Shown here piece after piece: positions 41,401 to 53,110 of a stretch of DNA of 64,000 nt (positions within the stretch are counted from its first letter, which is position 1; each line of letters opens with the position of its first letter). The DNA lies in NCBI GenBank assembly GCA_018398805.1, contig JAGFBZ010000865.1:806001-870000 (forward strand), given 5' to 3'. This DNA comes from Hirundichthys speculiger. Taxonomy: Eukaryota > Chordata > Actinopteri > Beloniformes > Exocoetidae. A program made the position numbers and the translations under genes. The notes beneath the pieces were generated by a model. That model was not told the DNA's origin. It was given only the letters and a program-made list of their open reading frames with translations, and searched no databases.

Positions 41401-44400
41401 AAGCAAAGAACAGGAAAATCCACGACAACCAAAGCCTGACAACGTGACACTGTAAGGATACGTCAAAGCCTGTACTAGATTATGTAAGTTACGGGCCTGC
41501 ACCATGTCCAGAGTTCAGTCGTACATGCACTTGAGGAAAATACTTCTCCCCCTAGCCCATTTTCTAACCTTTACAAAACTGCGTGACGATGCACACTGCT
41601 CATCAGATAGCACATTGCACAGCCCTGTACCAGTTATTAATATTAATATTAATAAGGATAGTAATAAAAGTATTGCTTGAATAATCACCTAACTGGAAAC
41701 AGCATTAACCAATAAGTTAAGGACTTATAAGAAACCTTTCAAACTGTTTGACAGTAAATATGCAAAAACATTTGAAAATAACTAGAAATTGTTCTGTGAA
41801 TTTTGAATGGTCATGGTTTTAAAATGGGCATTTTTATTTTTATGGGGCCTGTTCAGGTCAGTCACATGACTAAACCCGACATATGTCCCCAAATACAAAT
41901 TTTAGCTCTCAATCTGGAAAGCACAGAATTGTTTTGGATCAATACATTTTTTTTGTTTGGTATTTATCCTTTTAAAAGATATTAAGAAAGGACGAAGTAT
42001 AAATTATGTGACAGGAATTGTAAAGCTACACACATAATAGAACATAAAGGATAATAAGAGTGCAAAGCAGAGTTTGGCAAGGCTGTTCGATTATATTGTA
42101 TTTGGAGGTGGTAGGAAGTCCACAAAATACCTTCATAATCATAAAGCTTTTCCTCTTCATATTCATAGAGCATTTCCAATAATGAAATCTCTTTTACTTC
42201 TTGTATCCATGGACAGATTTGGACTTTGAAGAGCTCAGTGCTAGGAAGAACATTGAGGAGCGGCTTGTAGAGGAGTACGGGAACAGCAGCCACTCCGGCG
42301 ACACGCAAGCCGAATTAAAACGCATCATCCACAATAAGGACTGTGCAACACAGACAAAATCTCGTACCATCACGTACAACAGCTCCTTCTTTCACCAGCT
42401 GCGGTGGGTTCTTCAGAGAACCTTTCAGAACATCATGCTGACGCCTCAAACATCTGTGGCTCAGGTGAACAGGTTCATTTATTAATTCTTAATTAGCGTC
42501 TGAGTTTAGATTTCTGTTTCTTTTAAGTCACAGGTTTGAACATGTTGTGTCACCTTCAAAAGAAAAGAGTGTCATTATTTGCGCCTTTCTTCTCTTTTAA
42601 GCTCTTTCGAAGAGGTAAGCTCCATGTTCCTATTAGTTGTCCCATGGCAGCAAAATACTGTTAAAAGTCTCCTCACTTTAAGAATTATTAACAGCTAATT
42701 GGCCCTAAATGTGTCAAAATAATCCTGCAAGGGGTGCTTTAGGTGGAGTGGGTGTTGTAATCGGCTTTGGTGACTGTTGTGACCCCATTCGTGCCTCTTT
42801 GGACCTATATCTGAACTGATATCATATCTGGCAAATGCCCCTTGGCCCGGGTCTTGGAGTCATCACATGATGGCATCATGACCTATCCCTCCTTGTTGCT
42901 TTTCTTCCATGTGAAGGACTGAGGGAATTAGGTGAAAAAGGCTCAACCTTCCTGGCTTATCCCTTAACCCTGGGAACCGCTTAGTCCTGTCATAATCTGT
43001 CAATTGTTAGGCTCAAAACTTGTGTCGCTCTCACTCTTGGTGCCAGTCAAAGCCTGAGCAGAGTTTTAGGCAAACCTCATTAGAGACACTCCATAAAACC
43101 AAAATCTACTATCCACAGAAAAAAATAATAGTAGAGATATTGATGCACCTAATAATTAGATCAGCTGGGAGTCGGCACACCAAGGCCCACGCTTTTGGCT
43201 GCCGCCCAAGACACATTGCACTCGACTCCTGTGACCCTCCCTGCAGGTGGTGGGCCCACGGGGAGATGAACCCATGTAACCCTTTCGGGCTGAGCCCGGC
43301 CGGGCCCCCGTGGGTAAAGGCTCCGGCCACTAGCCGCTCCCCAACGAGTCCCTTCCCCAGGCCTGGCTCCAGGGTGGGGCCCCGGTGACCCTAGCCCGGG
43401 CGAGGAACATCAAGTTCTTGTTCTATTTAAACTCATAGGGGTCGGCTGAATCGCGCTTAGTCTGGCCCGTCCCCCTGGACCAGTTCGCCTTGGGGGACCC
43501 TACTAGGGGCAAATGCCCCCGACAACATAGCTCCTGGGATCATTCGGGCACACAAACTCCTCCACCACATAAAGGTGGGGATTGACCAGACATATGTCTG
43601 GGAACTGAGAAGGACAGTTGCTGGAGTTTTTGGATCATAATGTCCCAATCCTGTCTGGTTTAAAATTCGACGATCCCAACAATCCTTGATCTTCTTTCTC
43701 ATATTTTGCTTTTCATAATACACCAGATGTTTTCAACTGGTTAAGGTTCTGGATTGCAGATCAATGACTCTTGTACAACAGATATATGTGCAAAGTGTTC
43801 AGATTTACACTGAGGATTGTTTTTCTGAAACTATGTTACAATTTGTAGATGCAGGTCTTGATAGATTGGTGGACATCTGCCCATCTTTACTCCTGAGAGA
43901 CTCGTCCTGACTCAGTCATATCACTGACCTGTTACCAGTTTATCTAGTCAGTAGCAAGGTGCTCCTCCAGGTGTTGCTTTTTAGTACCACTTCCTTTTCC
44001 AGTCTTTCTCCCAATTTTTTTGATACAAGGTGCTGAAATCAAATTCAAAATGAGCTACGATCGTTCATAAAATAGTGAAACATGTTTTCTATGTTCTATT
44101 TTGAAGAAAATATGGGGTGAATGAGATTTTGGTTTTCACTTACTTACTTTACACTTACTTTAACACAACATCCCAGTTTCATTATGAGGTGTGATCATAA
44201 AATGACAAATAGAAGAATTGTAAAATGTAAGTTCACGTATCACATAGGATGAAATGAACAACCACATAAATATGACTTTTACTAAAATTTGTTTGGAAAG
44301 ACTGTATAAAAAACTACATTTGCTTCCTGTAGATGGTCAAATATATTGCTTTGGATGTGGATCTGAAAATGCACTCATCAGATTAAAAGAAAAATCCTAA

Positions 44401-45184
44401 ACTGTAAGATGGGGAGCCATGCGTTAGCAGCCTTCTTTAATTGCTCATTTAGCTCATAAATGCTTCCAGTGACAGTGATGAAAGGAGTTAAAAAAAAAAA
44501 AAAACCAAATGATAGAATAGATTTCCCCCTTTGTGTTGATTTCACGTCTTTTCTCATTCTGTTTGTCATTTTTAGTTGCTCCTTGGGATGCTGACAAAAA
44601 AATATTGGTCCTTAAGAACCATGATACTCCAAAAACGTCAAAAGTTTTGTTTTTTTTTTGGCTCAGCTTAGCCTGCTTCAAAATTGTATGAAGAAGGACA
44701 ACATTTCAAAGAATTCACAACTCCAGCAGAACTTCCAAGATACAAAATAACTTTGTATTTAGACGTCCTTGTTTTGGCCCATGGCTGCCATCAGTTTGAC
44801 CCAGCCACGAGTTTGTGTGCTCCAGTACAGGGATGTTCCTTCTCATAGTTCAGCACAGAAGAGCATCTGTTTAGAAAGCTGTTCACTGCAGTGATGAAGG
44901 CTTTGTCTTCTCTGATATACTCAGATAAAGTAACTAACTGCTGGTCTAACCATACAGTTGTTCAGTGAACTGAGATTTTTGCTTGAATCTGAACTCTGCA
45001 GTCTAAATCTTTTCGTCTCTCCCCTGCAGCTGGGAGTCAACATCTTCCTCGCTCTCATCGTGGGAGCCATTTTCTTTGGGGTCAAAGAGGATCAGAGTGG
45101 CATCCAGAACAGGTGCTTAAGCATGCTTTTGTTTTTTTTTTTGTTTATTTGTTTGTTTTATTTTGGCACTAGTGGCCTTTATTT

Positions 45185-45219
<35 letters not shown>

Positions 45220-48200
45220 AAGGGGGCAGAGAGAGAACGAGGAAGACATGCAGCGAAGAGTCATACGGGCCAGGAGTTGAACCCATGACGGCTGCGTCGA
45301 GGACTGTAGCCTCTGTATATGGGCCGCCTGCCCTAACCACTGCACTACCGGGCGGCCCCATGCATCGCCTTTGTCCGTAGAACAGACTGACTACATCTCT
45401 ATCCAAACCTTCCTCCTCCCTGGTTTTTAGTTACAATAATCAGCTGAAAGTTTTTCTTGAGCTGGTAACAACTGCGCGGTTACCCCGATGCCATTAAATT
45501 GACTTAATAAACATGAATAAACTGATATTTTCAGCTGTTACTATCCATCTCCATTTCAGAGTTGGCATGCTAATAGGAATTATATCAATTCAGCGGGATG
45601 TCTTGTGGAAGCTGCGACTTTATAAGGGCTATCGTAAAATATCTCACTTGATGTACTGCCTTGTGCAAAAGGCAAATGCTGAGCTGACTCATGTCAGAGA
45701 CCTCTCTCTGTCACAGAGGTGTCTGATGAGAGCCAGAGAGGAACATTAACCAGTGGTGATCAGTGTCTGAAAGACTGATTGTGTGTCTCACTAACGGATG
45801 AAGCTGTTGGTGTTACACATCCCATGTCCGAAAAGGGCTTATTAATCAGGGCTTATTGTGACAGTTGTACTGTTGCAAGTGTTTTAGCATTCTTTTCCAA
45901 GTAATCATTATTCAGATTTTTGCCTTTGTCGTAACAGCCCTCTGTTGAGTTTAAGTCAGTGGCCGCTTTTGATAAGTGGTGTGAAAAGTAGACTAATTCC
46001 TGCTCTGCTAATCCTCTTACTTCATATTATCGGGCACAACCTGGTACTCAAAAGTCAAGTGAGGCACATCAGATAACTTAGTGGTCTCTTTCTTTGTTCC
46101 TTAGCATGGTTTAGTGAAATATAAGGGCCTAATGCTATTATATTCAAGGTCAGCGCATACGCAACATGTCTGACTGCAGTGCATGCGGCTTAAACGTCTC
46201 AAGTTATTCCTCCCTCTTTTTCTCTCAGTGCAGGGTTTGGATATTGTGACCACGATGAAGTCGGTCACGTGCTGCGTGTAAGCATGGGTGTTAAAGGTCC
46301 AAGCGTACAAAACCCACAATTGTGAGCAGGCTGCGAGTTCCCGCTGTCCTGATTGTTTTCATTTTCTTTGCAGATTACCAGCATGAATTAAATTTGTTCT
46401 CAAATTAAAAGTGTTCTCTCTGTCACCACGCTCCTACTTTTTTGAAAGTGGACCTTCTTTCAGAATGTGTTAAAGACTTTCCAAGCTTTCTTTTCCAAAC
46501 CAGAGACCCAGTGACCATATTTTGGTTTGTCGTTCCCTTCAGGATGGGTGCCCTCTTCTTCATCACTACCAACCAGTGTTTCAGCACCGTGTCTGCAGCT
46601 GAACTCTTCATCGCTGAGAGGAAGCTGTTTATGTATGTACTCTGGCTGGACACCGGCTCTACTGCAAGACCTTCCTGCATAACCTGACAATTCTGACGTC
46701 ATGAGCTGAGTGTTGATGTGTCATCTCGTGGCAGGCATGAGTACATCAGTGGCTACTACAGAGTATCAGTCTACTTCCTCTCAAAAATCCTGTCTGACAT
46801 CACGATGCGCACCGTCACCTCTGTTGTCTTCAGTTTCATCGTCTACTTTTTGATCGGTAAGCGAGATAGATCCGAGAACGAGCAGTCGTCGATGCATAAA
46901 TCAGCTCAGTATCCAGGCTCTAATAAGTGTGTGTCCACTCAGGGCTGAAGTTGACAGTCTCAGGCTTTCTTATCTTCACACTGACGGTGACTCTGGTGGC
47001 CTACACAGCCACAGCTCTCACAATGGCCATCTCAGCTGACCAGAGCGTTGTCGCTCTCGCCAACATCTTCATGACCATAACCTTCGTCTTCATGATGGTG
47101 AGAGACGCCGCTACACAGACAAACACGGAGACAGAGGAGTATATGTTTGAGAGGAGAGATTTGTCCTTACAGTCTGTATCAGTCTGGGGATCCGAGGGGA
47201 AGTAGAGGGAACGTTGGGGGGAATCCGTGGGCTTGATGCCATGTGGGCGAGTTGAAACAGGAGAATAGCCCTAAACTTTCAGCGTCAAAGTTAATTCTAA
47301 ATTGCGCAGATAAAAGATATCGCCTGCAGAACCTTTGTGGTAATTTTTCCACCAAAAACTTACAGTTTAACTCTATGGCTTGTTTCCCAAGCAGTGAGAA
47401 ATGTGTCCTGTGAGTCATGTCTGTCCAGCTGGCTGCTGAAACAAAAAGGCCTTTGGACTGATTTTGTGTTTTGTTTCAGATTTTTTCAGGCCTCCTGGTG
47501 AACCTGCCCAGCATCATGGACTGGCTAGCTTGGCTGAAGTACTTCAGTATTCCTCATTATGGTCTCGCAGTAAGTTTAAAATAAACTGTTTTGACAGGAA
47601 TAAGTTTAGGAATATTTATGGGTTTTTTTCCTTCAAGGATAAATGTATGTGTTGTTGAAGTTTTTATGTAATGGCGTTAATGTTGCTATTTCTGCTTTTA
47701 TCATGTGTAGTATGCCACTAATTCAAATACAGTATTCAGTAAATGTACTGTATATGACTGTATATTTTTCGAGGGCCTACATTTTGTCACTCAGCTGTAA
47801 ATTGCTCTGTACGGTCATGTGCACAAGTGAGTACGCCCTCTAAAATCACTTGGAGTCGATTTCCCAGCAAATCTACACCAAAGACAGACCAATGCAATGC
47901 TCAGAGAAATACAACAGCAATAACAGGAAGCTGATCAATAAGCAATGTAACATTTCTGAATGGCCTAGTCCAGTCCTTGTCCAGATTTCAACCCCACTGA
48001 AGTGCTGAGGTGGGACCTTAAGAGAGCTGCCCAAAACCTCTGAATGAACCTGAAGAAGAGTTGTAAAGAAAAATGTGCCAAAAAGTTCCTACCTCAGTGA
48101 TGCGAGGGACTGATGAAAGAATACAGGAGATGACTACTTCATGTTATTGCCACGATATGTGAATCTACAAGCTGTTGATCATGGCTGTATTTAACATTGG

Positions 48201-48799
48201 TGATTTAATGTTTTTTTTAATTTTAGGCTTAATTTTTCTTAAAAAAAAAAAAGGCAAAGTAAAAAAAAAGTTGCATTGTTGTTTGTCTGGGTTTGTTTTG
48301 GTCTAATACTATGACGATGAAATTATTTTGAATATATCTTTACACAGGGAAAACAAAAGCAAAGACCAATGGAGAGGTTTTTACACATGACTGTGTTTAC
48401 CTGATTCATCTCTGCTTTGCGTGCTGTGTCTATTCAGGCCTTGAAGATCAATGAGTTTGTGGGTTTGAAGTTCTGTGAGCAACGTGAAATCCAGGGTGGC
48501 AGTCCATCAGCAGTGACGACCAACTGCACCGTGAGCACAGTTGGTCAGACGTGAGTACACCTGCACACAAGCTCCAGCAGCATCTCACTGGTTTACAACA
48601 AATCATCCAAATCCTCTAACAGCTGACTGGTTTGGACATGATTCATTTCAGATGTACAGGCGAGCAGTACCTGGAGTACCTGGGAATAGAGTACAGCTCC
48701 TGGGGACTGTGGGAAAATCATCTGGCTTTGACTGTTATGATGATTGCGTTCTTCATCATTGCCTATCTGAAGCTCCGCTACATCAAGAAGTTTACATAA
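35440..48799 (+). CDS. abcg2: ABCG2 half-transporter (multidrug/urate exporter)
   Basis: ABCG2 dimerises in the plasma membrane and uses ATP to export amphipathic compounds, porphyrins and urate. Fifteen in-phase coding exons: 35440-35651, 37736-37795, 38151-38265, 39521-39673, 39824-39981, 40515-40666, 40782-40883, 42217-42464, 45030-45112, 46543-46632, 46735-46856, 46943-47097, 47480-47569, 48438-48550, 48652-48799. They total 666 aa (human 655). The order is nucleotide-binding then membrane domain, as in ABCG. Seen: Walker A GPTGSGKS (83-90), signature ISGGERKR (189-196), Walker [10 protein letters not shown] (Asp213-Glu214), H-loop HQPRYS (His246). The membrane half follows from about residue 390, with Arg483 at the position of human Arg482. 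The last external loop keeps TNCTVS and TCTGEQY, matching the glycosylated Cys-rich loop, but is about ten residues longer than in human. Teleosts have several abcg2 copies; which paralog this is remains open. Confidence 0.97.
35652..37735. other. abcg2 intron 2
   Basis: Mostly AT-rich unique-looking sequence, apart from the LINE fragment listed at 37200-37560. Confidence 0.4.
37200..37560 (+). mobile_element. 3' ORF fragment of a non-LTR retrotransposon
   Basis: The plus strand reads [15 protein letters not shown] near 37330-37376. After frame changes it gives a [14 protein letters not shown] stretch and a RVD-like stretch. This matches the post-RT region of a widespread fish LINE (TSKSEAMVL and VEEFKYLGVLF motifs). 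It is heavily decayed, and GC-richer than the rest of the intron. Confidence 0.5.
38532..39331. mobile_element. 800-bp Tigger/pogo-type MITE
   Basis: It starts CAGTGAACCCTCACACTTCG after TA (38530-38531) and ends GTGAGGGTTTACTG before TA (39332-39333), the TA duplication of TcMar elements. The inverted ends continue as TTCGCGGTTAATGG and a GGCCGCGATTGTTGAGACCGC counterpart. The interior has no transposase. It is CpG-richer than its flanks, and a second small element's end (AATGAGTTAA) is nested near 38917. It lies in abcg2 intron 4. Confidence 0.85.
40884..42216. other. abcg2 intron 8, A-rich repeat-like interior
   Basis: From 40900 to about 41460 the sequence is strongly A/C-rich (AAACCAAAAAATAAAAATAG-like). 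Blocks such as AACAAAACAAACTTCCTGAAAC recall non-coding dispersed fish repeats, but no ends were found. The remainder shows nothing recognised. Confidence 0.35.
43180..43600. mobile_element. GC-rich repeat segment, probably a LINE fragment
   Basis: About 400 bp of strikingly GC-rich sequence stands in AT-rich abcg2 intron 9. It contains GAGCCCGGCCGGGCCCCCGT-like blocks, GACCCTACTAGGGGC, GACAACATAGCTCC and CACCACATAAAGGTGG. The last four blocks recur in a common fish non-LTR element as I recall it. The class is not certain. Confidence 0.4.
43710..44330 (-). mobile_element. internally deleted IS630/mariner-type element, antisense
   Basis: The stretch has the CAGATGTTTTCAACTGG, GGATTGCAGATCAATG and ATATCACTGACCTGTTACCAG blocks, then CAAATTCAAAATGAG. 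It ends near CAACATCCCAGTTTCATTATG. These correspond to antisense pieces of the mariner-like family whose sense 3' end is at 6590-7185. Coding capacity is lost. It lies in abcg2 intron 9. Confidence 0.5.
45128..45360 (-). mobile_element. tRNA-derived SINE, copy 2, with AG microsatellite
   Basis: The same family as 23471-23674: the head read on the minus strand is GGGGCCGCCCGGTAGTGCA, the B-box-like part is GGGTTCAACTCC, and the body ends CACTAGTGCC before an A-rich tail. An (AG)n run of about 28 bp at 45187-45214 has expanded inside the body. The tail starts only 15 bp after the donor of abcg2 exon 45030-45112. Confidence 0.85.
47815..48330 (+). mobile_element. deleted Tc1-like element
   Basis: The left end GTACGGTCATGTGCACAAGTGAG and the internal TGGCCTAGTCCAGTCC...GACCTTAAGAGAGCTG match the family's terminal repeat and the transposase C-terminal region ([20 protein letters not shown]). 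Frames are interrupted and the N-terminal half is absent. It lies in abcg2 intron 14. Confidence 0.6.
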
Positions 48800-49640
48800 T
48801 ATGTGACTCTTCTTTTTTGGTTTTGATGATTTCCAGAAGTGTCTCTGAATATACGTAAACAGCAGTGTTTTTGGATTTACATTTACTGGCTTTTGTATAG
48901 AATTTAAAGAGACCACGATCATGTCTGTAGTGTGTGTCAGCAGAGGTCATACAACTCAACTTAAAAAAAAGAAATAAATAAAAATACCAAAAGTACTGGG
49001 AAACATAGATTATCTCTGTGCAAAGTTAAAAAATTCATTCACCATTTATTAAGTCAGTTTAGTCAAATGTGTCATTTTATCCATTTGCAACTAAAATGTA
49101 ACAAAACAGAACAAAAAAAATCTGTGCAGCGTAGTGCATAATGATGCATAATGTACATGTCTGACAACTTTTATCTATATATTTCTATTCAACTTATATA
49201 TGTATACACACACACACACACATTAATCTTAACCCAGTTTTATTAGTTTCAGCAATCTCCTTATATATTTTCTTTGTTTAATGAATGCCAATGATTTGAC
49301 TCTTCTGAAAAAGATTAACATCTTTTCCACGATGGGATGTGTTTTTCAACATGGTTGTTTAAGAAATGAAACTACTCACTGCATCAGTTGGGGTTAAATA
49401 ATTTGTTGGCAGCTGAAACGTAATCATCCAAGCATTAATTATCCAATGGGAGGCTCTCAACTATTTGCTGAGTTAAATACAGGTGGTGACTTTTTTGGAG
49501 GGGCAGTGTATATTGAACACTGACACAATTTTTGTAATTTTTGACATGTACGAAACAAAAAACAAAACAACAAAAAAAAACTTACTACAATGTTGAATTT
49601 CCCTTCTGTCATTAATAAAGTATTGTTCTTTTTGTTTCAT
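48800..49640 (+). other. abcg2: abcg2 3' UTR and candidate polyadenylation signals
   Basis: Overlapping AATAAA signals at 48973-48982 and another at 49614-49619 are candidate ends. A short CA repeat is at 49207-49221. From 49440 to 49510, a TAATTATCCAAT..GGAGGCTCTCAA...TACAGGTGGTGACTTTT segment resembles the end of a Tc1-type element. Confidence 0.45.
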
Positions 49641-50400
49641 TTTTCATTTCATTTCAAAACTTTGTATGGTCCATGAGGATATTTATCACTAGGTCTGTAG
49701 GAATCTCAGGCTGATCTGATGAATCATTGATAAAATATACAATATAACAAGACCAAAATCATGTTTCATTTACCATAAGGTGTGCCATGGAGTTTGTCCA
49801 AAATTTTCACATACACTTGTTTAGAGTGGAAGCCCCATTCAAACTTATATTAAGCAATAAAATCAATAAATATCACCAATCAAATACCTGTGCGGTCATT
49901 TGACATCGTTTGGTAGCTAGTTCACCATTGATTCTGCTGTTGGCTGACGCAGATCTGTTAAGATTTTAGCAACTTCGGGCTTAACATAATATTAACTTCT
50001 TAGCTTTGAAAAAAAATGAATAGATGATGGTCATATTATCAAAATAAGATGTTTTCTTGTGCTGGATGGTACAAACAGACCACCATGACTTGCTGTAGTT
50101 AGTCTGGGGGGAGATGTGAATACAAACAAAGGAGCTTAGGTTAACCAAGCTAAAAGCAGCACTCTGTTTAACTGATTTAAAACTCCTGCACAGTTTGAGG
50201 AATCCTTATCCACCTTATTCCTGGGGCGCTACTGTAGACATGATTACGGGTGTGACTTCCTGTGAGAGACGCCGGAAGTAGCAGTAACCCATTGGCTAAC
50301 CATGGTAGCTGAGTGCAGATAGCGATTTATTTGAAAGTAATCCACTTTCACTTTAGTCCATAAGTTACTGTTTTCATTTCTGGCAGATGTTTAACAACGT
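49641..50400. other. spacer downstream of abcg2
   Basis: AT-rich sequence with no gene or clearly assigned repeat. Confidence 0.4.
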
Positions 50401-50409
50401 TTTCCTAAA

Positions 50410-50740
50410 ATGTCCCTGTGGAACTCAGGTACCTGTTGTGTTGTTCATGTCTGTACTAACAACCAGACCAAGCTAAATTTGTGGCTTAAACAACAGTGTT
50501 TTGAACATGTAGCCAAGACAAAAAGACAGTTCCTGTGACAAGCGGTACAGTTTCCATCAGGCTACCGACAGATGAGGAGTTAAAAAGAATGTGGTTGAAA
50601 AATCTGAACTTGAAGAAACCACCCAGAGTTATGACGTTTATCTTAAATACTGATGGTGGCAAATGCAGTGACAGATACATAACAGAGCTCAGGGTTTCTG
50701 GACACTTTACGTGCTGGAGATGAGGTGATAACCCTGCAGC
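50410..50740 (+). pseudogene. possible THAP-like zinc-finger relic
   Basis: Plus-strand frames give a CVVHVCTNNQTKLNLW stretch near 50430-50480. After frame breaks comes RLPTDEELKRMWLKNLNLKK near 50560-50620. The Cys spacing, Trp and PTDEELKRMW pattern recalls a THAP domain, which can be host-derived or P-element-derived. Stop codons and shifts make it non-coding. Weakly supported. Confidence 0.3.
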
Positions 50741-50756
50741 TGAAATAGTGGAGCCA

Positions 50757-51240
50757 TCAAACAAGAGCTGACATAAGTCTTAAATTCACTGATCCTTGAA
50801 AAGTTTGGGGGTGTCCTCTGCTGATGGAACTCTTGTGGGTTCCATCAGCAGAGGACTGCTGATGTTGCCCCCCCCACAATACTTCCAGTTTGCATCGGGG
50901 GTGAGGCAGTCGAGATTGAATCCTCCTACGAATACTACTGAATTTCTGCAGCTGCCTCAGGAAGTACATCCTCTGCTGTTCTTTCTTGATGAGGGAGCTG
51001 ATGTTCAGCTCCCACTTAAGGTCCTGGGAGAGGACAGTTCCCAGGAAGCGGAAAGACTCCACAGTATCAATAGTGGAGTCACAGAGGGTGATGGGGGCAG
51101 GTGGGGCTGAGTTCTTCCTATAGTCCACAACCATCTCCACTGTCTTTAGAGCGTTGAGCTCAAGGCTGGTCTGGCTGCACCAGGTCACCAGGTGGTCGAC
51201 CTCCCACCTGTAGGCGGACAAGACCGGTACCGACCCATTC
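50757..51240 (-). mobile_element. LINE fragment, 3' part of ORF2
   Basis: The minus-strand frame 51221-50757 reads EVDHLVTWCSQTSLELNALK, then VVDYRKN, VESFRFLGTVLSQDLKW and QQRMYFLRQLQKF. This is the post-RT region of a widespread fish non-LTR retrotransposon, probably in the Rex1/CR1-L2 range. Downstream parts are scrambled by a small inverted TGATGGAACTC repeat (50820-50850). Its 5' boundary coincides with the start of the kinase pseudogene at about 51240. Confidence 0.7.
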
Positions 51241-52089
51241 CTTTGAATCAGGTGTGCTGATGTTTGATTTCATGGGAAGCAGGAATTTCACTCCTTTCGA
51301 GCAATCGCTCAGCAGATGTTGGTGGCTCCGAAAGCCATGCTGGTAAATCATCAGTCAGAGCCCTTTAAGGTGAAACTGATCGATTTTGGTCTGGCAACAG
51401 AGGCACCAAACCTGTGGAAGAGAGGGATCGTCCAGAATCTGTCCTATAGAGTCCCAGAAGTTCTTCTCCACCATCCTACTTTGGATGACGGAGTTGATAT
51501 GTGAACTCTTGGCTGCGTTCTGGCGTTCCTGTACCTCGGAGACCACCTGTATCCCATGAACTGTGAATACGACACCATGAGGACTATTGTACAACTAAAC
51601 GGTCCACCTAACAACGATTTCCTGGATGCTACATTCAATACAGATTGCTATTTCAATCTGGTCCAGGAGGCTCCTCGCCGTATATGGTGGCTGAAATCCT
51701 TGGAAGAGTACTCGCTGGAAATGGGAAAGGATGTCAGATGGCATCGTGGCATGTCTTCTCATTTTTACTCTCTGGGTGACCTGATGGCGAGGCAGCCAGG
51801 AAGAATGATCCCTTCTAACTGCGAAGACACAAGAGCTTTCATCAGCCTTCTGAAACGCATGTTAGAAGTGGATCCAGGAAAGAGGATCACCCCGATCCAA
51901 GCTCTAAGTCACGACTTCATCACAACTGAGCACCTTCCTCTTAAAAATAATGGACCTTATGTAGTTGCAGCAAAGGCTATCATGGCTGTGTGTCCCTCTG
52001 AGGAGCCAAGCTCAGTTTCTACTGAGCACCAAGAGGAAAACGTGAAAAATACTGAAAGCTATGGCGACTGAGATCCCAAACCAGCAACA

Positions 52090-53110
52090 TCTCCATCAAC
52101 AACTGGAAAAAAAGGAACGATGGATCTCTTTAAAGAAGTAACTGTCCCTAACACGACTAATGATGTCACTTCCTGTCAGGAGGAAAAAAACGTCAAGACT
52201 GGAATGTGAGACAAAAGAGCCGCAAGAACTAGTGATGGACCTCCCTGTGAAACTGATCAGCCAGGTTGAAGCTGTTGACCATGATTTCACCACCATGAAA
52301 CACCTTCCTCGTGGTGATGATGGAGCTGACGTGATCTCAGCAGAGGTTATCGTGACAGTGTGTCGCTCTGATCAACAAACTGATGTGAGATCTTCTGAAA
52401 GCTGTGGCAGATCCCAAACCAGTAACAGCAGCGCACAGTAAAGAACCAACATCTGTGTCTGGAACTGCAAGTGAAGGCTTTCTGGGTAGCTTGGAGGAAC
52501 TGACTGTCACTAACACCAGATGTGATGTAATTTCCTTTCAAGAAGAAACATCATCCAGTCATGCCTTGATAGAGAAAAATGGAGCCGATGAACCCAGTGA
52601 CAAAAGAGATGAGATACCAGCAGCACCTGGGACTGAAAGCAGAGTGCAAATTATACAATGACAATTGGGGGGGTCAACATTTTCTAGAGATGACAAAAAT
52701 GACAATTTGTCCCTTATTTAGGGGAGTCGAAGTTGTAATTGGGGGGGGTCAAACCCCCCAAAAAACCCCGTAATTCGCACTATGACTGAAAGTAAAGGCA
52801 TGCTGGATAGCTTGGAAGAAATGACTGTCACTAACACCTCATGTGATGTCATTTCCTTTCAAGAGGAAACACCGTCCAGTCATGCCTTGAAAGACAAAGA
52901 GGACACTTCTCCAACAGAAGTGGACAGAAACCGACCAGACCAAGCCAGCTACAGCAGAGACGACACACCAGCAGCACCTGGACCTCAACGTAAAAGCAGG
53001 CTGGACAGCTCTGAAGAACTCACTGTTACCAACACCACGTGTGATGCCATTTCCTGGAAAGAGGAAACATCAACACATGAATCTGAGGGAAAAGAGCTTC
53101 AAGGAGAGCC
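52090..53110 (+). repeat. four diverged tandem repeats in the kinase pseudogene tail
   Basis: Related peptides recur near 52120 (MDLFKEVTVPNTTNDVTS), 52475 (LGSLEELTVTNTRCDVIS), 52800 (LDSLEEMTVTNTSCDVIS) and 53000 (LDSSEELTVTNTTCDAIS). Each is followed by an EE-rich stretch and preceded by a P.PVTA or AAPG-like spacer. Spacing is uneven because of an insertion between copies 2 and 3. Confidence 0.8.
52660..52772. mobile_element. short insertion with G-rich and C-rich ends
   Basis: Between tail repeats 2 and 3 a block reads ACAATTGGGGGGGTCAACAT, later AATTGGGGGGGGTCAAACCC and CCCCAAAAAACCCCG. It breaks the repeated coding pattern, so it looks inserted, probably a small dispersed element. Exact ends and family are not determined. 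Confidence 0.4.

Noticed and set aside
45270..45360. Possible tRNA gene near 45.3 kb (and 23.65 kb)
   Set aside because: A- and B-box-like motifs belong to the tRNA-derived head of a SINE. No complete cloverleaf was found.
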